Assembly (NCBI GenBank): GCA_020635825.1
Contig: JACJZA010000007.1
Span: 248,001-312,000, forward strand
From: Flavobacteriales bacterium
Lineage (GTDB): Bacteria > Bacteroidota > Bacteroidia > Flavobacteriales_E > Vicingaceae
Direction: 5' to 3'
Length of the DNA stretch: 64,000 nucleotides
Below the pieces are notes generated by a model that was given only the letters and a program-made list of their open reading frames with translations, searched no databases and was not told the DNA's origin. Below are positions 6,819 to 15,422 of the stretch, in pieces. The translations under genes were made by a program, and so were the position numbers. Position 1 is the stretch's first letter; every line of letters starts with the position of its first letter.

Positions 6819-9789
6819 TAGCATTTTTAGGCTTATTAATAGCATCGTAAATGGCTTTTTGAATATCTGTTCTAATATTCATTTTTAACAGCTTCTTGTT
6901 CTCAGCATCCGGATATGTTCGGTTAGATAGAAAAACATAAACAACACCCGTATCTGGATCTACCCAAGCCATTGTACCTGTAAATCCGGAATGCCCAAAA
7001 CTATTTTGAGATATCCCATCACAGGTAGGTCCACCAAACCCTTGTAAAAAAGGTTTATCAAAACCGGCAGCTCTTCTGTTTTCTTTTCCTTCGTCGCAAA
7101 ACTGACACTTTGTATATTCATTTAATGTTGTATCTTTTATAAACAACTCTCCGGCATAAGTTCCTTTATTCAAATACATCTGCATTAGTTTTGCTAAGTC
7201 GTTGGCATTTGAAAATAAACCGGCATGACCTCCAACACCGCCCAACATTGCTGCTCCTGGATCGTGAACATCACCATGAATAATTTGTTTTCTGAATATT
7301 TTATCGTTTTCAGTTGGTGGAATTCTATCTAAAGAAAATTGCTTACGAGGTAGATAACCTGTAGTGGTCATTCCCAATTGATTATAAACACATTTCACAT
7401 AATTATCTAAACTCTGACCCGACTGTTTTTCTACAATCTTTTGCATAAAATAATAGCCTATGTCGCTATACTTATATTCTTTTTCTTTGATAGGCCCTTT
7501 TAAAATTCTTTTGTAAATAATATCCGGATAAAACTGGTTAATGTAAATATTATTCGCAACTCTAAACGGGTAGAAATTAGATGAATCTTTACTATAAATA
7601 ATAGGATCTAATTCATTGTTTCTTATAGTTTTTAAATAAAATGGAACCCAGGCTTGCAATCCGGCTTGATGTGCTAAAATTTCTCTTAATTTCAAATTGA
7701 AATAATCAGAAGTATCAGGAATTAAATCCGATAAATAATCACACAAATTTTTATCTAAACTAAATCTATTTTCATCTTGCAACTGCATCAATGCCAATAA
7801 ACTTGCAGAAATTTTTGTTACCGATGCCAAATCATAGATATCAGAATTTTGTACTGTTATTAAGCTATCGTAAGTATGATACCCAAAGGATTTATTATAA
7901 AAAACTTTACCATCTTTAGCTGCAAAAACCTGACAGCCGGGATAAGCGCCTTCTTTTATTCCATTTAAAGCAATACTATCAATTTTAAATAAATCTTTCT
8001 CGTCAATACTCAATTCTTCAGGCTCAACATAAGCAAATCTCCCATTTGGTTCTAGAACTATTCCTGTTCCTGCTTTGTATTTCTTTGATACGGTAACAGG
8101 CAACTTACCATTAGCCCCAATTCCTCCAAAAACTAATTCGGCAGCGGCTAAATGAGTATACTTGTTATTCTGATATGCTTCAATTAACACATCTACTTCT
8201 TCAGCACCTTTCCATCCAATTAAGCTATAAGGATTCATAAAATCGATCAATACCACCTTCATATCTAGTTGATTAAAAGCCTCAATCAATTCTTTTGTTT
8301 TATTGTCAATTTTATAACTTTTCCAAGGATTTTTATCTGAGTTATGTAATGAAACTAAAACCGTATTGTAATTTCTCATGGTTTCTAACCAGGTCACATA
8401 ATTATCTTCTGTAATTTCTTTTGCATTAAAACTTTCTACATCGTCATACAAACCCAATGATGACTGAAATACTTCATAATCACCATCACCAATAGCTAAA
8501 GAAGCTATTCTAAGCGTATCCAGCCTTTGTAAAGGAATCAAATCATTTTCGTTTCTTAAAACAGTTAATGCTTTTTCAAACAACCTTTTATTTAAGAGTT
8601 GATATTCTTTTTTATTTAAATCTTTTGAAAGACCCTCTAGCTTAATCTGAGTATCTTTGCTAAGCCCTGCCCACTCTTTTGCTGTCAATATTTTCAAACA
8701 CCTTCTATTTATTTCACTTTCTGATATTTCATTATTTTCAACAGCTTGTTTGATTTGCTCTATCGCTGTTCGTACATCTTCAGAAAAAAGCAACACATCA
8801 TTACCTGCCAATAAAGCCTTTACATCTACAATTCCGGGTTCAAAATACTTACTCACACCTTTCATGTTTAATGCATCAGTAAATATCAATCCCTTAAATC
8901 CTAAACTATCTTGTAATAAATGGGTCACTACGTTTTTAGATAAGGTGGTAGCTGTATTTGGAGTATTTTCATAAGTTGGAATGTACAAATGCGCCACCAT
9001 CATACTTGCTAATTCATTCTCAATTAACTGTTTAAAAGGATACAACTCAATTGAATCCATTCGTTCTTTAGAATGATTGATAACAGGTAAAGATTTATGA
9101 GAATCAGCGTCAGTATCACCATGACCTGGAAAATGTTTTGCATTAGCCAACACATTTACCGATTGCATGCCTTTCATGTAGGAAATTCCTTTTTGAGCTA
9201 CATTAAACTTATTCTCCCCAAAAGAACGGGCATTAATAATTGGATTCTTGGGATTTACATTCACATCTACAACCGGCGCAAAATTCACTTGAATCCCGAG
9301 TCGTTTACACTGTTCTCCAATCTGAATTCCCATATCATAAATCAACTGATTATCTTGAATAGCCCCCAATGTCATTTGCCATGGGTATTTAATCGTACTA
9401 TCTAAACGCATTGCTAAGCCCCATTCACCATCTATAGAAACCATTAATGGTACTTTTGACAATTCTTGATACTTGTTATAAAGTTGTGCTTGTCTTATTG
9501 GTCCTCCTTGCATAAAAATCAAACCACCAATATTGTATTTCTTTACTAACTCTTCAATTTCTTTTTCATGGACACTATCCTTATTAGAATAAGCAGCCAC
9601 CATCAACATTTGGGCAATTTTTTCTTCTAAGGTTAATGTTTGCAAAACAGAATCAGCCCAATTAGATGCTACTTTGTAAAATGGAGGATCATTTTCTTTT
9701 TTTTGAGAAACTCCATTAATTAAAGGAGCAATAAAGGCATTTGAAATAACAAATACTACAACCAATACAATTCCTGCTATCTTCTTCAT
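6811..9789 (-). CDS. GH3 beta-N-acetylglucosaminidase fused to a class C beta-lactamase-like serine hydrolase
   Basis: Numbering from the preferred ATG at 9789 (MKKIAGIVLV, a signal peptide or N-terminal anchor; an ATG 21 codons upstream adds non-signal sequence). Residues about 30-370 are a GH3 NagZ-type barrel with KHFPGHGDTDADSH (218-231), which supplies the His/Asp acid-base pair of NagZ enzymes, and nucleophile Asp305 in FTDALNMKG. A GH3 C-terminal-like domain follows. Residues about 600-990 are a beta-lactamase/DD-peptidase fold with SVTK (Ser656), YSD (Tyr774) and a HSGFTG block in place of KTG. Both halves act on peptidoglycan in known relatives, so the enzyme likely removes GlcNAc and processes muropeptides or cell-wall peptides outside the cytoplasm, in wall recycling. 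The fusion is known in Bacteroidota. Confidence 0.9.
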   Translation of the reverse strand: MKKIAGIVLVVVFVISNAFIAPLINGVSQKKENDPPFYKVASNWADSVLQTLTLEEKIAQMLMVAAYSNKDSVHEKEIEELVKKYNIGGLIFMQGGPIRQAQLYNKYQELSKVPLMVSIDGEWGLAMRLDSTIKYPWQMTLGAIQDNQLIYDMGIQIGEQCKRLGIQVNFAPVVDVNVNPKNPIINARSFGENKFNVAQKGISYMKGMQSVNVLANAKHFPGHGDTDADSHKSLPVINHSKERMDSIELYPFKQLIENELASMMVAHLYIPTYENTPNTATTLSKNVVTHLLQDSLGFKGLIFTDALNMKGVSKYFEPGIVDVKALLAGNDVLLFSEDVRTAIEQIKQAVENNEISESEINRRCLKILTAKEWAGLSKDTQIKLEGLSKDLNKKEYQLLNKRLFEKALTVLRNENDLIPLQRLDTLRIASLAIGDGDYEVFQSSLGLYDDVESFNAKEITEDNYVTWLETMRNYNTVLVSLHNSDKNPWKSYKIDNKTKELIEAFNQLDMKVVLIDFMNPYSLIGWKGAEEVDVLIEAYQNNKYTHLAAAELVFGGIGANGKLPVTVSKKYKAGTGIVLEPNGRFAYVEPEELSIDEKDLFKIDSIALNGIKEGAYPGCQVFAAKDGKVFYNKSFGYHTYDSLITVQNSDIYDLASVTKISASLLALMQLQDENRFSLDKNLCDYLSDLIPDTSDYFNLKLREILAHQAGLQAWVPFYLKTIRNNELDPIIYSKDSSNFYPFRVANNIYINQFYPDIIYKRILKGPIKEKEYKYSDIGYYFMQKIVEKQSGQSLDNYVKCVYNQLGMTTTGYLPRKQFSLDRIPPTENDKIFRKQIIHGDVHDPGAAMLGGVGGHAGLFSNANDLAKLMQMYLNKGTYAGELFIKDTTLNEYTKCQFCDEGKENRRAAGFDKPFLQGFGGPTCDGISQNSFGHSGFTGTMAWVDPDTGVVYVFLSNRTYPDAENKKLLKMNIRTDIQKAIYDAINKPKNAIN

Positions 9790-9945
9790 TCTAATTATAA
9801 AATCAAACCTTAAAATTAACCTTAAATATAGGCCAAATATTGCACCAACCAAGCTGTTATCAACAAATCATTTTTTATATCTCTACTGTTTAAAACTAGT
9901 TATTAAAGTTTTCAACAAAGCCCTTATTTTCTTACTGATTTGAAC

Positions 9946-9953
9946 TACTTTTG
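9946..9953 (+). promoter_or_regulatory. Candidate -7 box TACTTTTG for the transketolase operon
   Basis: Fits TAnnTTTG, 33 bases before the ATG of the transketolase N-terminal subunit, in the divergent intergenic region shared with the GH3 fusion gene. No clear -33 element. Confidence 0.35.
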
Positions 9954-9985
9954 GCAGCGAATTTCAAACCTCAAAAACAATAAAA

Positions 9986-10831
9986 ATGCCATCAATTAGT
10001 GAATTAGAAAAAATTGCTTCACAAGTAAGAAGAGACATAGTAAGAATGGTTCATGCCGTTAATTCAGGTCACCCGGGAGGCTCATTAGGTTGTACTGATT
10101 ATTTTGTAGCGCTGTACTTCGAAATTATGAAACACACTCCTCAACCATTTAATATGGATGGCAAAAATCAAGATCTTTTCTTCTTGTCAAATGGACACAT
10201 TTCTCCGGTTTTTTACAGTACTCTGGCTCGCTCTGGTTATTTCCCAATTGATGAGCTATCTACATTTAGAAAAATCAACTCTAGATTACAAGGACACCCA
10301 ACTACTCATGAAGGTCTACCTGGAATTAGAATGGCTAGTGGCTCACTTGGACAAGGTTTATCTAACGCAATAGGAGCAGCATTAACCAAAAAATTAAACA
10401 ATGATGACACCATTGTTTATTCTCTTCACGGTGATGGTGAAATTCAAGAAGGACAGATTTGGGAAGCTGCTATGTTTGCTGCTCATAATAAAGTTGACAA
10501 TCTAATTTCTACCATCGACTACAATCAAAAACAAATTGATGGAGACATTAAAGATGTGTTAGATTTAGGGGATATTAAAGCAAAATGGCAAGCTTTTGGA
10601 TGGGATGTAATGGAAATGAATGGCAACAACATGGAAAACGTTGTAAACACATTAAATGAAGCTAAAACACACTTAGGCAAAGGAAAACCCGTTATGATTA
10701 TCATGAACACTGAAATGGGGTATGGCGTAGATTTTATGATGGGAACTCATAAATGGCACGGTGTTGCCCCAAATGATGAGCAACTAGCAAACGCTCTTGG
10801 TCAACTAGAAGAAACTTTGGGTGATTACTAA
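9986..10831 (+). CDS. Transketolase, N-terminal (TPP-binding) subunit
   Basis: A 281-residue protein equal to the N-terminal third of full-length transketolase. It carries NSGHPGGSLG, LSNGHISPVFY, the GQGLSNAIGAA stretch and the TPP/Mg motif HGDGEIQEGQIWEA followed by DYNQKQIDG. With the C-terminal subunit downstream it forms the active enzyme, which transfers two-carbon ketol units in the non-oxidative pentose phosphate pathway in the cytoplasm. The two-gene form is common in archaea and many bacteria. Here the partner gene is separated by a VWA gene, with gaps of 35 and 7 bases, so all three are probably one transcript. Confidence 0.93.
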   Translation: MPSISELEKIASQVRRDIVRMVHAVNSGHPGGSLGCTDYFVALYFEIMKHTPQPFNMDGKNQDLFFLSNGHISPVFYSTLARSGYFPIDELSTFRKINSRLQGHPTTHEGLPGIRMASGSLGQGLSNAIGAALTKKLNNDDTIVYSLHGDGEIQEGQIWEAAMFAAHNKVDNLISTIDYNQKQIDGDIKDVLDLGDIKAKWQAFGWDVMEMNGNNMENVVNTLNEAKTHLGKGKPVMIIMNTEMGYGVDFMMGTHKWHGVAPNDEQLANALGQLEETLGDY

Positions 10832-10866
10832 AAGCTCTTTCTGTTGCCTATAATAGCAACCGAAAC

Positions 10867-12246
10867 ATGAATTTATTCAGAAAACATATCAAACATTTTT
10901 TAATAGCTATTAGTCTACTTTTAGCTACTACTTCTTTCGCTCAATCTCAACAAAAAACAAGAATACTTTTTGTTTTAGATGGTTCTCAAAGCATGTTGGG
11001 ACGCTGGGGAGAAGAGCAAAAAATAAAAGTTGCCACTAGATTATTGAGCAACTTAATGGATAGCTTACAAAAAATAGACAACCTTGAAGTAGCACTAAGG
11101 GTTTATGGTCACCAATTTTCAGTTGCTGCTGGAAATAGAAGCTGTGAAGACACTAAGCTGGAAGTTCCTTTCAGTGGAAACAACTATTCAAAAATAAAAA
11201 GTGCCCTGTATGATATTCGACCACAAGGTACTACCCCCATCGCTTATTCATTAGAACAAACCAAAAACGATTTTCCTGCTTGTTCAAATTGCAAAAACAT
11301 TATCATTCTAATTACAGATGGAATTGAAGAATGTGATGGTGATCCTTGCGCCGTTGCTCGTGCTTTACAAAAAAACAGAGTTACCTTAAAGCCTTTTGTT
11401 ATAGGTATGGGCTTAGATTTAGAAACCATAGATGCTTTTAAATGTGTAGGTAGTTTCTTTGAAGCCAAAGATGCGGAATCCTTTCAAAATGTTTTGCAGG
11501 TTGTCATCTCTCAGGTAATGAACAATACAACAGTTCAAGTCAACTTAATTGATGCTAATGGAGAACCTACTGAAACTGATGTCAACATGACTTTTTATGA
11601 CCATCATTCAAAAGCCATTCAATATAATTTCATTCACACTTTTAACAGCTATGGAGTTCCAGATACGGTTCCTATTGACCCTTCATTGAAATACGATTTA
11701 GTTGTTCACACATTGCCTGAGGTAAGAAAAAATGACATTAAAATCATCCCTGGCAAACACAATATTATTGCAGTTGATGCACCACAAGGAATGTTAAAAC
11801 TAGAAATGAGTGGATTGAATGAATATGATGATTTAAAATGCTTAGTGAAAAAAAATGGCGATTTAAATATCTTTCATGTTCAGAATTTCGATGAAACCAC
11901 CAAATATATTGTTGGAGATTATGATTTAGAAATATTAACCCTTCCTAGAACAAAAGTCAGTAAGGTAAATATTGCTCAAAGCCACACTACTAAAGTTTTT
12001 ATTCCAGACCCAGGCATTGTCACCATATTTTTACCTGCAAAAGGAGTCACCAGCATTTTTGTAGAAGAAAACAACGAATTAAAATGGGTTTACAACCTTT
12101 CAGAAAACACCACTCGAGAAACCATTGTTCTACAACCCGGAAAATATAGAGTGGTAAACAGAGGACTTAACAGCAATAAAGTTATTTATACAAAAGAAAA
12201 ATCATTCACTATCACATCAGGAACATCAGTTCAAATAAAATTTTAA
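10867..12246 (+). CDS. Secreted von Willebrand factor A domain protein
   Basis: A signal peptide (cleavage after TTSFAQ) precedes a VWA domain at about residues 30-220. The MIDAS metal site is visible as FVLDGSQSM (DxSxS), with a threonine in PQGTTPIAYSL and an ITDGIEECDGDPC segment (Asp). Several Cys (CEDTK, CSNC, CDGDPC, KCVG) suggest disulfides, fitting export. Residues about 225-459 are beta-rich without a clear family. It most likely binds a protein partner in the periplasm or at the surface. Its location between the two transketolase subunits, with no metabolic link obvious, looks like a later insertion into that operon. Confidence 0.85.
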   Translation: MNLFRKHIKHFLIAISLLLATTSFAQSQQKTRILFVLDGSQSMLGRWGEEQKIKVATRLLSNLMDSLQKIDNLEVALRVYGHQFSVAAGNRSCEDTKLEVPFSGNNYSKIKSALYDIRPQGTTPIAYSLEQTKNDFPACSNCKNIIILITDGIEECDGDPCAVARALQKNRVTLKPFVIGMGLDLETIDAFKCVGSFFEAKDAESFQNVLQVVISQVMNNTTVQVNLIDANGEPTETDVNMTFYDHHSKAIQYNFIHTFNSYGVPDTVPIDPSLKYDLVVHTLPEVRKNDIKIIPGKHNIIAVDAPQGMLKLEMSGLNEYDDLKCLVKKNGDLNIFHVQNFDETTKYIVGDYDLEILTLPRTKVSKVNIAQSHTTKVFIPDPGIVTIFLPAKGVTSIFVEENNELKWVYNLSENTTRETIVLQPGKYRVVNRGLNSNKVIYTKEKSFTITSGTSVQIKF

Positions 12247-12253
12247 TTGACAA

Positions 12254-13204
12254 ATGAAAAAGTACACCTACACAGAAAAAAAAGATACTCGCTCAGGTTT
12301 TGGCGACGGTTTAACTGAATTAGGCAGAGAAAACCCAAATGTGGTTGCTTTGTGTGCTGATTTAACCGGCTCATTAAAAATGAATCAATTTGAAAAAGAA
12401 AATCCAGAACGTTTTTTCCAAGTAGGAATTGCTGAAGCCAACATGATTGGTATAGCCGCAGGTATGACTATTGGGGGAAAAATACCTTTTACCGGAACTT
12501 TTGCCAACTTCTCGACAGGACGTGTTTACGACCAAATTAGACAGGCTGTAGCTTACTCAGATAAAAATGTAAAAATATGTGCATCACATGCCGGATTAAC
12601 TTTAGGTGAAGATGGTGCTACCCACCAAATATTAGAAGATATTGGTTTAATGAAAATGTTACCTGGAATGACTGTAATCAATCCTTGCGACTACAATCAA
12701 ACCAAAGCAGCCACCAAAGCCATTGCAAACCATGAAGGACCTGTTTATTTACGCTTTGGAAGGCCTGCTGTCCCTGTTTTTATGAATGAAGAATTTGTAA
12801 TTGGCAAGGCTATTGTATTAAACGAAGGAAGCGATGTTACGATTTTTGCAACGGGTCATTTAGTATGGGAAGCCATACAAGCAGGCGAACAATTAGCAGA
12901 AAAAGGAATCAGTGCTGAAATAATAAATATTCACACCATTAAACCTTTAGACGAAAATGCAGTCTTAACATCAGCAAACAAAACAAAATGTATTGTAACA
13001 GCTGAAGAACACATGTTAAATGGCGGGTTGGGTGATAGTATTGCGCAACTGATTTCAAGAAACAACCCAATGCCAATTGAATATGTAGGTGTAAATGATA
13101 GTTTTGGAGAAAGTGGAACTCCAAGTCAATTAATGGAAAAATATGGCTTAACTGCAGCTAACATTGTTAAGGCAGCAGAAAAAGCAATTTCCAGGAAAGT
13201 ATAA
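12254..13204 (+). CDS. Transketolase, C-terminal subunit
   Basis: A 316-residue protein covering the pyrimidine-binding and C-terminal domains of transketolase. Recognisable segments are CADLTGSLKM, the glutamate-bearing FQVGIAEANMIGIAAGM (Glu that activates TPP), FSTGRVYDQIRQ, LTLGEDGATHQ and YLRFGRPAVPV. The C-terminal domain begins near VTIFATGHLV. It pairs with the N-terminal subunit encoded 1.4 kb upstream. The start ATG follows the VWA stop by seven bases, supporting cotranscription. The operon ends in a strong hairpin terminator immediately downstream. Confidence 0.93.
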   Translation: MKKYTYTEKKDTRSGFGDGLTELGRENPNVVALCADLTGSLKMNQFEKENPERFFQVGIAEANMIGIAAGMTIGGKIPFTGTFANFSTGRVYDQIRQAVAYSDKNVKICASHAGLTLGEDGATHQILEDIGLMKMLPGMTVINPCDYNQTKAATKAIANHEGPVYLRFGRPAVPVFMNEEFVIGKAIVLNEGSDVTIFATGHLVWEAIQAGEQLAEKGISAEIINIHTIKPLDENAVLTSANKTKCIVTAEEHMLNGGLGDSIAQLISRNNPMPIEYVGVNDSFGESGTPSQLMEKYGLTAANIVKAAEKAISRKV

Positions 13205-13221
13205 GTTAACTTAACTTCAAC

Positions 13222-13256
13222 AAAAAATCCACTAGCCATTTGTTAGTGGATTTTTT
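13222..13256 (+). terminator. Intrinsic terminator after the transketolase operon
   Basis: A perfect 13-bp stem (13222-13234 with 13244-13256) of AATCCACTA type with a 9-base loop and a T-run. It ends only five bases before the ATG of the ECF sigma factor, so it may also shape expression of that gene. Confidence 0.8.
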
Positions 13257-13261
13257 TATAT

Positions 13262-13810
13262 ATGAACAATTATAATGACAAAGAATTAATGCAAATGTTT
13301 CGTGAGGAAAATTCACGCAACTATGCCTTTAGTTTAATTGTTCAGCAATTCCAAGAAAGACTTTATTGGCACATTCGCCGAATGGTAATAAATCATGACG
13401 ATGCTGATGATATTACTCAAAATACTTTTATTAAAGCTTGGAAAGGGTTAGATAATTTTAAAGAAGATGCTCAATTATTTACCTGGCTATATAGAATTGC
13501 CACCAATGAGAGCATTACATTTTTGAACAAAAAGAGAAAACTCTTGTTTATCCCTATTAAAGATATTGAGAAAGACCTATCAAACCAACTTGAAGATGAC
13601 GAATATTTTACCGGAGATGAAATTCAACTTAAACTTCAAAAAGCATTACTAACCTTACCTGAAAAACAACGCTTGGTTTTTAATATGAAATATTTTGATG
13701 AGTTAAAGTATGAAGAAATGGCTGAGATTTTGAATACATCAGTAGGAGCGCTAAAAGCTTCTTATCATCATGCAGTAAAAAAAATTGATACTTTTTTAAG
13801 AGAAGATTAA
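13262..13810 (+). CDS. ECF-type RNA polymerase sigma factor
   Basis: A 182-residue sigma-70 family protein without region 3. Region 2 is seen in DADDITQNTFIKAWKGLDNF and FTWLYRIATNESITFLNK. Region 4 is seen in LTLPEKQRLVFNMKYFDEL and YEEMAEILNTSVGALKASYHHAVKKI, the helix-turn-helix that reads the -35 region. It would direct RNA polymerase to a stress or envelope regulon. The two following genes, a single-TM acidic protein and a Spy-like exported protein, form a tight operon with it and are the probable anti-sigma factor and periplasmic sensor or effector. Its ATG lies just after a terminator, so its promoter is unclear. Confidence 0.93.
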   Translation: MNNYNDKELMQMFREENSRNYAFSLIVQQFQERLYWHIRRMVINHDDADDITQNTFIKAWKGLDNFKEDAQLFTWLYRIATNESITFLNKKRKLLFIPIKDIEKDLSNQLEDDEYFTGDEIQLKLQKALLTLPEKQRLVFNMKYFDELKYEEMAEILNTSVGALKASYHHAVKKIDTFLRED

Positions 13811-13843
13811 ACCTTTTATAAAATATAAAGTCAAAACACTGAA

Positions 13844-14287
13844 ATGCAAAACAAGAATCACACATCGGAAAACGAGAAAAATTTTTACGATTTTTTAGAT
13901 AAAATAGAAAATACCACTCCTTTTTCTACTCCTAAAAACTATTTTAAAGAATTACATCAAGTAATTAATAATAAAAAACTGAATAACAATAATTTAAAAT
14001 TTAATTTTGACATTTTGTCACCCCATATTTACATGCCCATTCTAAGCATTTTGATTGTTACTGCTGTTTATTTTTCATTCACTAAAAATACTACCCCTAA
14101 AGAATTTACAAATGAAGAAATAAGTCTAATTGTGATGAATGAAAAAATCGATGAATTTGATGAGGACTTAATTTTTGAAGTATATTCAGAAACTGCATTT
14201 GAAACAGAACCAATAACAGATGATGAAATCATCGAATATTTAATAGAAAACAACATTAATATTAACTCAATTATTGAAGAATTATGA
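13844..14287 (+). CDS. Putative membrane anti-sigma factor partner
   Basis: A 147-residue protein with a cytoplasmic N-terminus (about 1-60), one TM helix around residues 64-80 (HIYMPILSILIVTAVYFSF) and a very acidic C-terminal region. It has no zinc-binding HxxxCxxC anti-sigma motif. Assignment is by context: it begins 33 bases after an ECF sigma gene and overlaps the following Spy-like gene by four bases (ATGA), a usual layout for sigma/anti-sigma units in Bacteroidota. The segment FYDFLDKIENTTPFSTPKNYF resembles a motif common in such partner proteins. Function is inferred, not demonstrated. Confidence 0.6.
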   Translation: MQNKNHTSENEKNFYDFLDKIENTTPFSTPKNYFKELHQVINNKKLNNNNLKFNFDILSPHIYMPILSILIVTAVYFSFTKNTTPKEFTNEEISLIVMNEKIDEFDEDLIFEVYSETAFETEPITDDEIIEYLIENNININSIIEEL

Positions 14288-14799
14288 AAACAAAAAATCT
14301 TTTAACTGTTGTATTTATTACTTTATTGAGTACAACTACCCTACTTGCTCAAAATCAACATCCAAAAGGAAAGAAAGAGCACAAATTTGATAAAGAGAAG
14401 TTTCAAACCATGAAAATAGCTTATCTAACTGAAAAACTTTCATTAACATCAGCAGAAGCTGAAAAATTTTGGCCTATTTATAATGAATACTCAGATAAAA
14501 AAGCAAGCCTTTTTAAAGAAATGAGACAAGGTAAAAAAGAAAATGCTGAAGCAATTGAAATGACAGATGAAGAAATTGAAAAAGCCATCAATCAACGCAT
14601 TGAAAACAAACAAAAAGAATTAGACCTTGAAAAACAGTACATAGGCAAGTTTAAAGATGTTTTACCTATCAAAAAAGTAGGTCAATTATATAAAGCGGAA
14701 GATAATTTTAAAAAGGATTTACTTAGAAAAATGAGAGATGATTCACCAAGATTTACCAAACCGGAAACACCTCCAACTCCACCCTCACCAAACAAATAA
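14284..14799 (+). CDS. Spy/CpxP-like periplasmic protein (sigma-operon sensor)
   Basis: A signal peptide (MKTKNLLTVVF...TTTLLAQ) is followed by a highly charged helical protein. The LTEKLSLTSAEAEKFWPIYNEY segment is the LTxxQ-like helix seen in periplasmic adaptors and chaperones of the Spy/CpxP kind and in Bacteroidota proteins often called 'sensor of ECF-type sigma factor'. A second helical region covers EEIEKAINQRIENKQKELDLEKQYI, and the tail is Pro-rich (ETPPTPPSP). It likely binds misfolded or exposed proteins in the periplasm and feeds back on the sigma/anti-sigma pair. It overlaps the anti-sigma gene by four bases, so it is translationally coupled. Confidence 0.75.
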   Translation: MKTKNLLTVVFITLLSTTTLLAQNQHPKGKKEHKFDKEKFQTMKIAYLTEKLSLTSAEAEKFWPIYNEYSDKKASLFKEMRQGKKENAEAIEMTDEEIEKAINQRIENKQKELDLEKQYIGKFKDVLPIKKVGQLYKAEDNFKKDLLRKMRDDSPRFTKPETPPTPPSPNK

Positions 14800-14810
14800 A
14801 CAAATGCAAT

Positions 14811-14847
14811 AAAAAGAAAAACCCAGCTCAGCTGGGTTTTTCTTTTT
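14811..14847. terminator. Bidirectional intrinsic terminator
   Basis: A perfect 17-bp stem: AAAAAGAAAA followed by ACCCAGC, loop TCA, then the complement. A- and T-runs on both sides let it end transcription of the Spy-like gene (+) and of the convergent DUF4293 gene (-). The right arm reaches two bases into the DUF4293 stop codon. Confidence 0.9.
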
Positions 14848-15319
14848 ATCTTAAACGATCGGCTGCTCTCACCAACTTATCATCTTTTTTAATAAACCGA
14901 ATAGCTAAATAAGTCAACAACAAAGATAATACAGGAATAAAACAACCTATTTCAAACCCTACCAACACATCATTTTCATTAGGTCCGATAGCTGCCTTTG
15001 CAACATCCACATACATCATTAAAGCTACCACCTGCAATGTAATCAACAAAATATTCAACTTTAATAACTTCATTTGTAATTGACGATTTTTATACAAAAA
15101 GATAACAATCAATGTTACAATCATAATTACACCTTCTAAAACTCCTACTCCCATATTTCCGGAAACTACACTGGTAACATCTTTTGAAAGAACCACTTTA
15201 TAAGCACTCATTACATATGTTGCCTCATAAGCAGTAAAACCCAATACCGGAACAAAAGAAAATAAAACTCCCAATAAAATAACCCCTATTAAAAACAATG
15301 TTTGAACTCGTTGAATCAT
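14846..15319 (-). CDS. DUF4293 family membrane protein
   Basis: The start is placed at the ATG that gives MIQRVQTLFLIGVI, the usual N-terminus of DUF4293; an in-frame ATG 13 codons upstream gives an atypical extension. The 157-residue protein has four predicted TM segments (LIGVILLGVLFSFVPVL; VLEGVIMIVTLIVIFLY; LNILLITLQVVALMMYV; IPVLSLLLTYLAIRFI) and a basic C-terminus (KKDDKLVRAADRLR). The family is nearly restricted to Bacteroidota and has no known function; it is commonly found near housekeeping genes. Confidence 0.85.
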   Translation of the reverse strand: MIQRVQTLFLIGVILLGVLFSFVPVLGFTAYEATYVMSAYKVVLSKDVTSVVSGNMGVGVLEGVIMIVTLIVIFLYKNRQLQMKLLKLNILLITLQVVALMMYVDVAKAAIGPNENDVLVGFEIGCFIPVLSLLLTYLAIRFIKKDDKLVRAADRLR

Positions 15320-15410
15320 AATCAATTTATTTTCGTCAAAGATAAGGATGTTTAACAATTTATTGTTTATTAATTGGCAATACTAAATGTGTTCATCTTC
15401 TATTCGTTAT

Positions 15411-15419
15411 TAATTTTGC
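15411..15419 (+). promoter_or_regulatory. Candidate -7 box TAATTTTGC close to the DivIC start
   Basis: Matches TAnnTTTGC but ends four bases before the ATG. If functional, transcription would start at or within a few bases of the ATG, giving a leaderless or nearly leaderless mRNA. No clear -33 box. Confidence 0.3.
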
Positions 15420-15422
15420 TAT

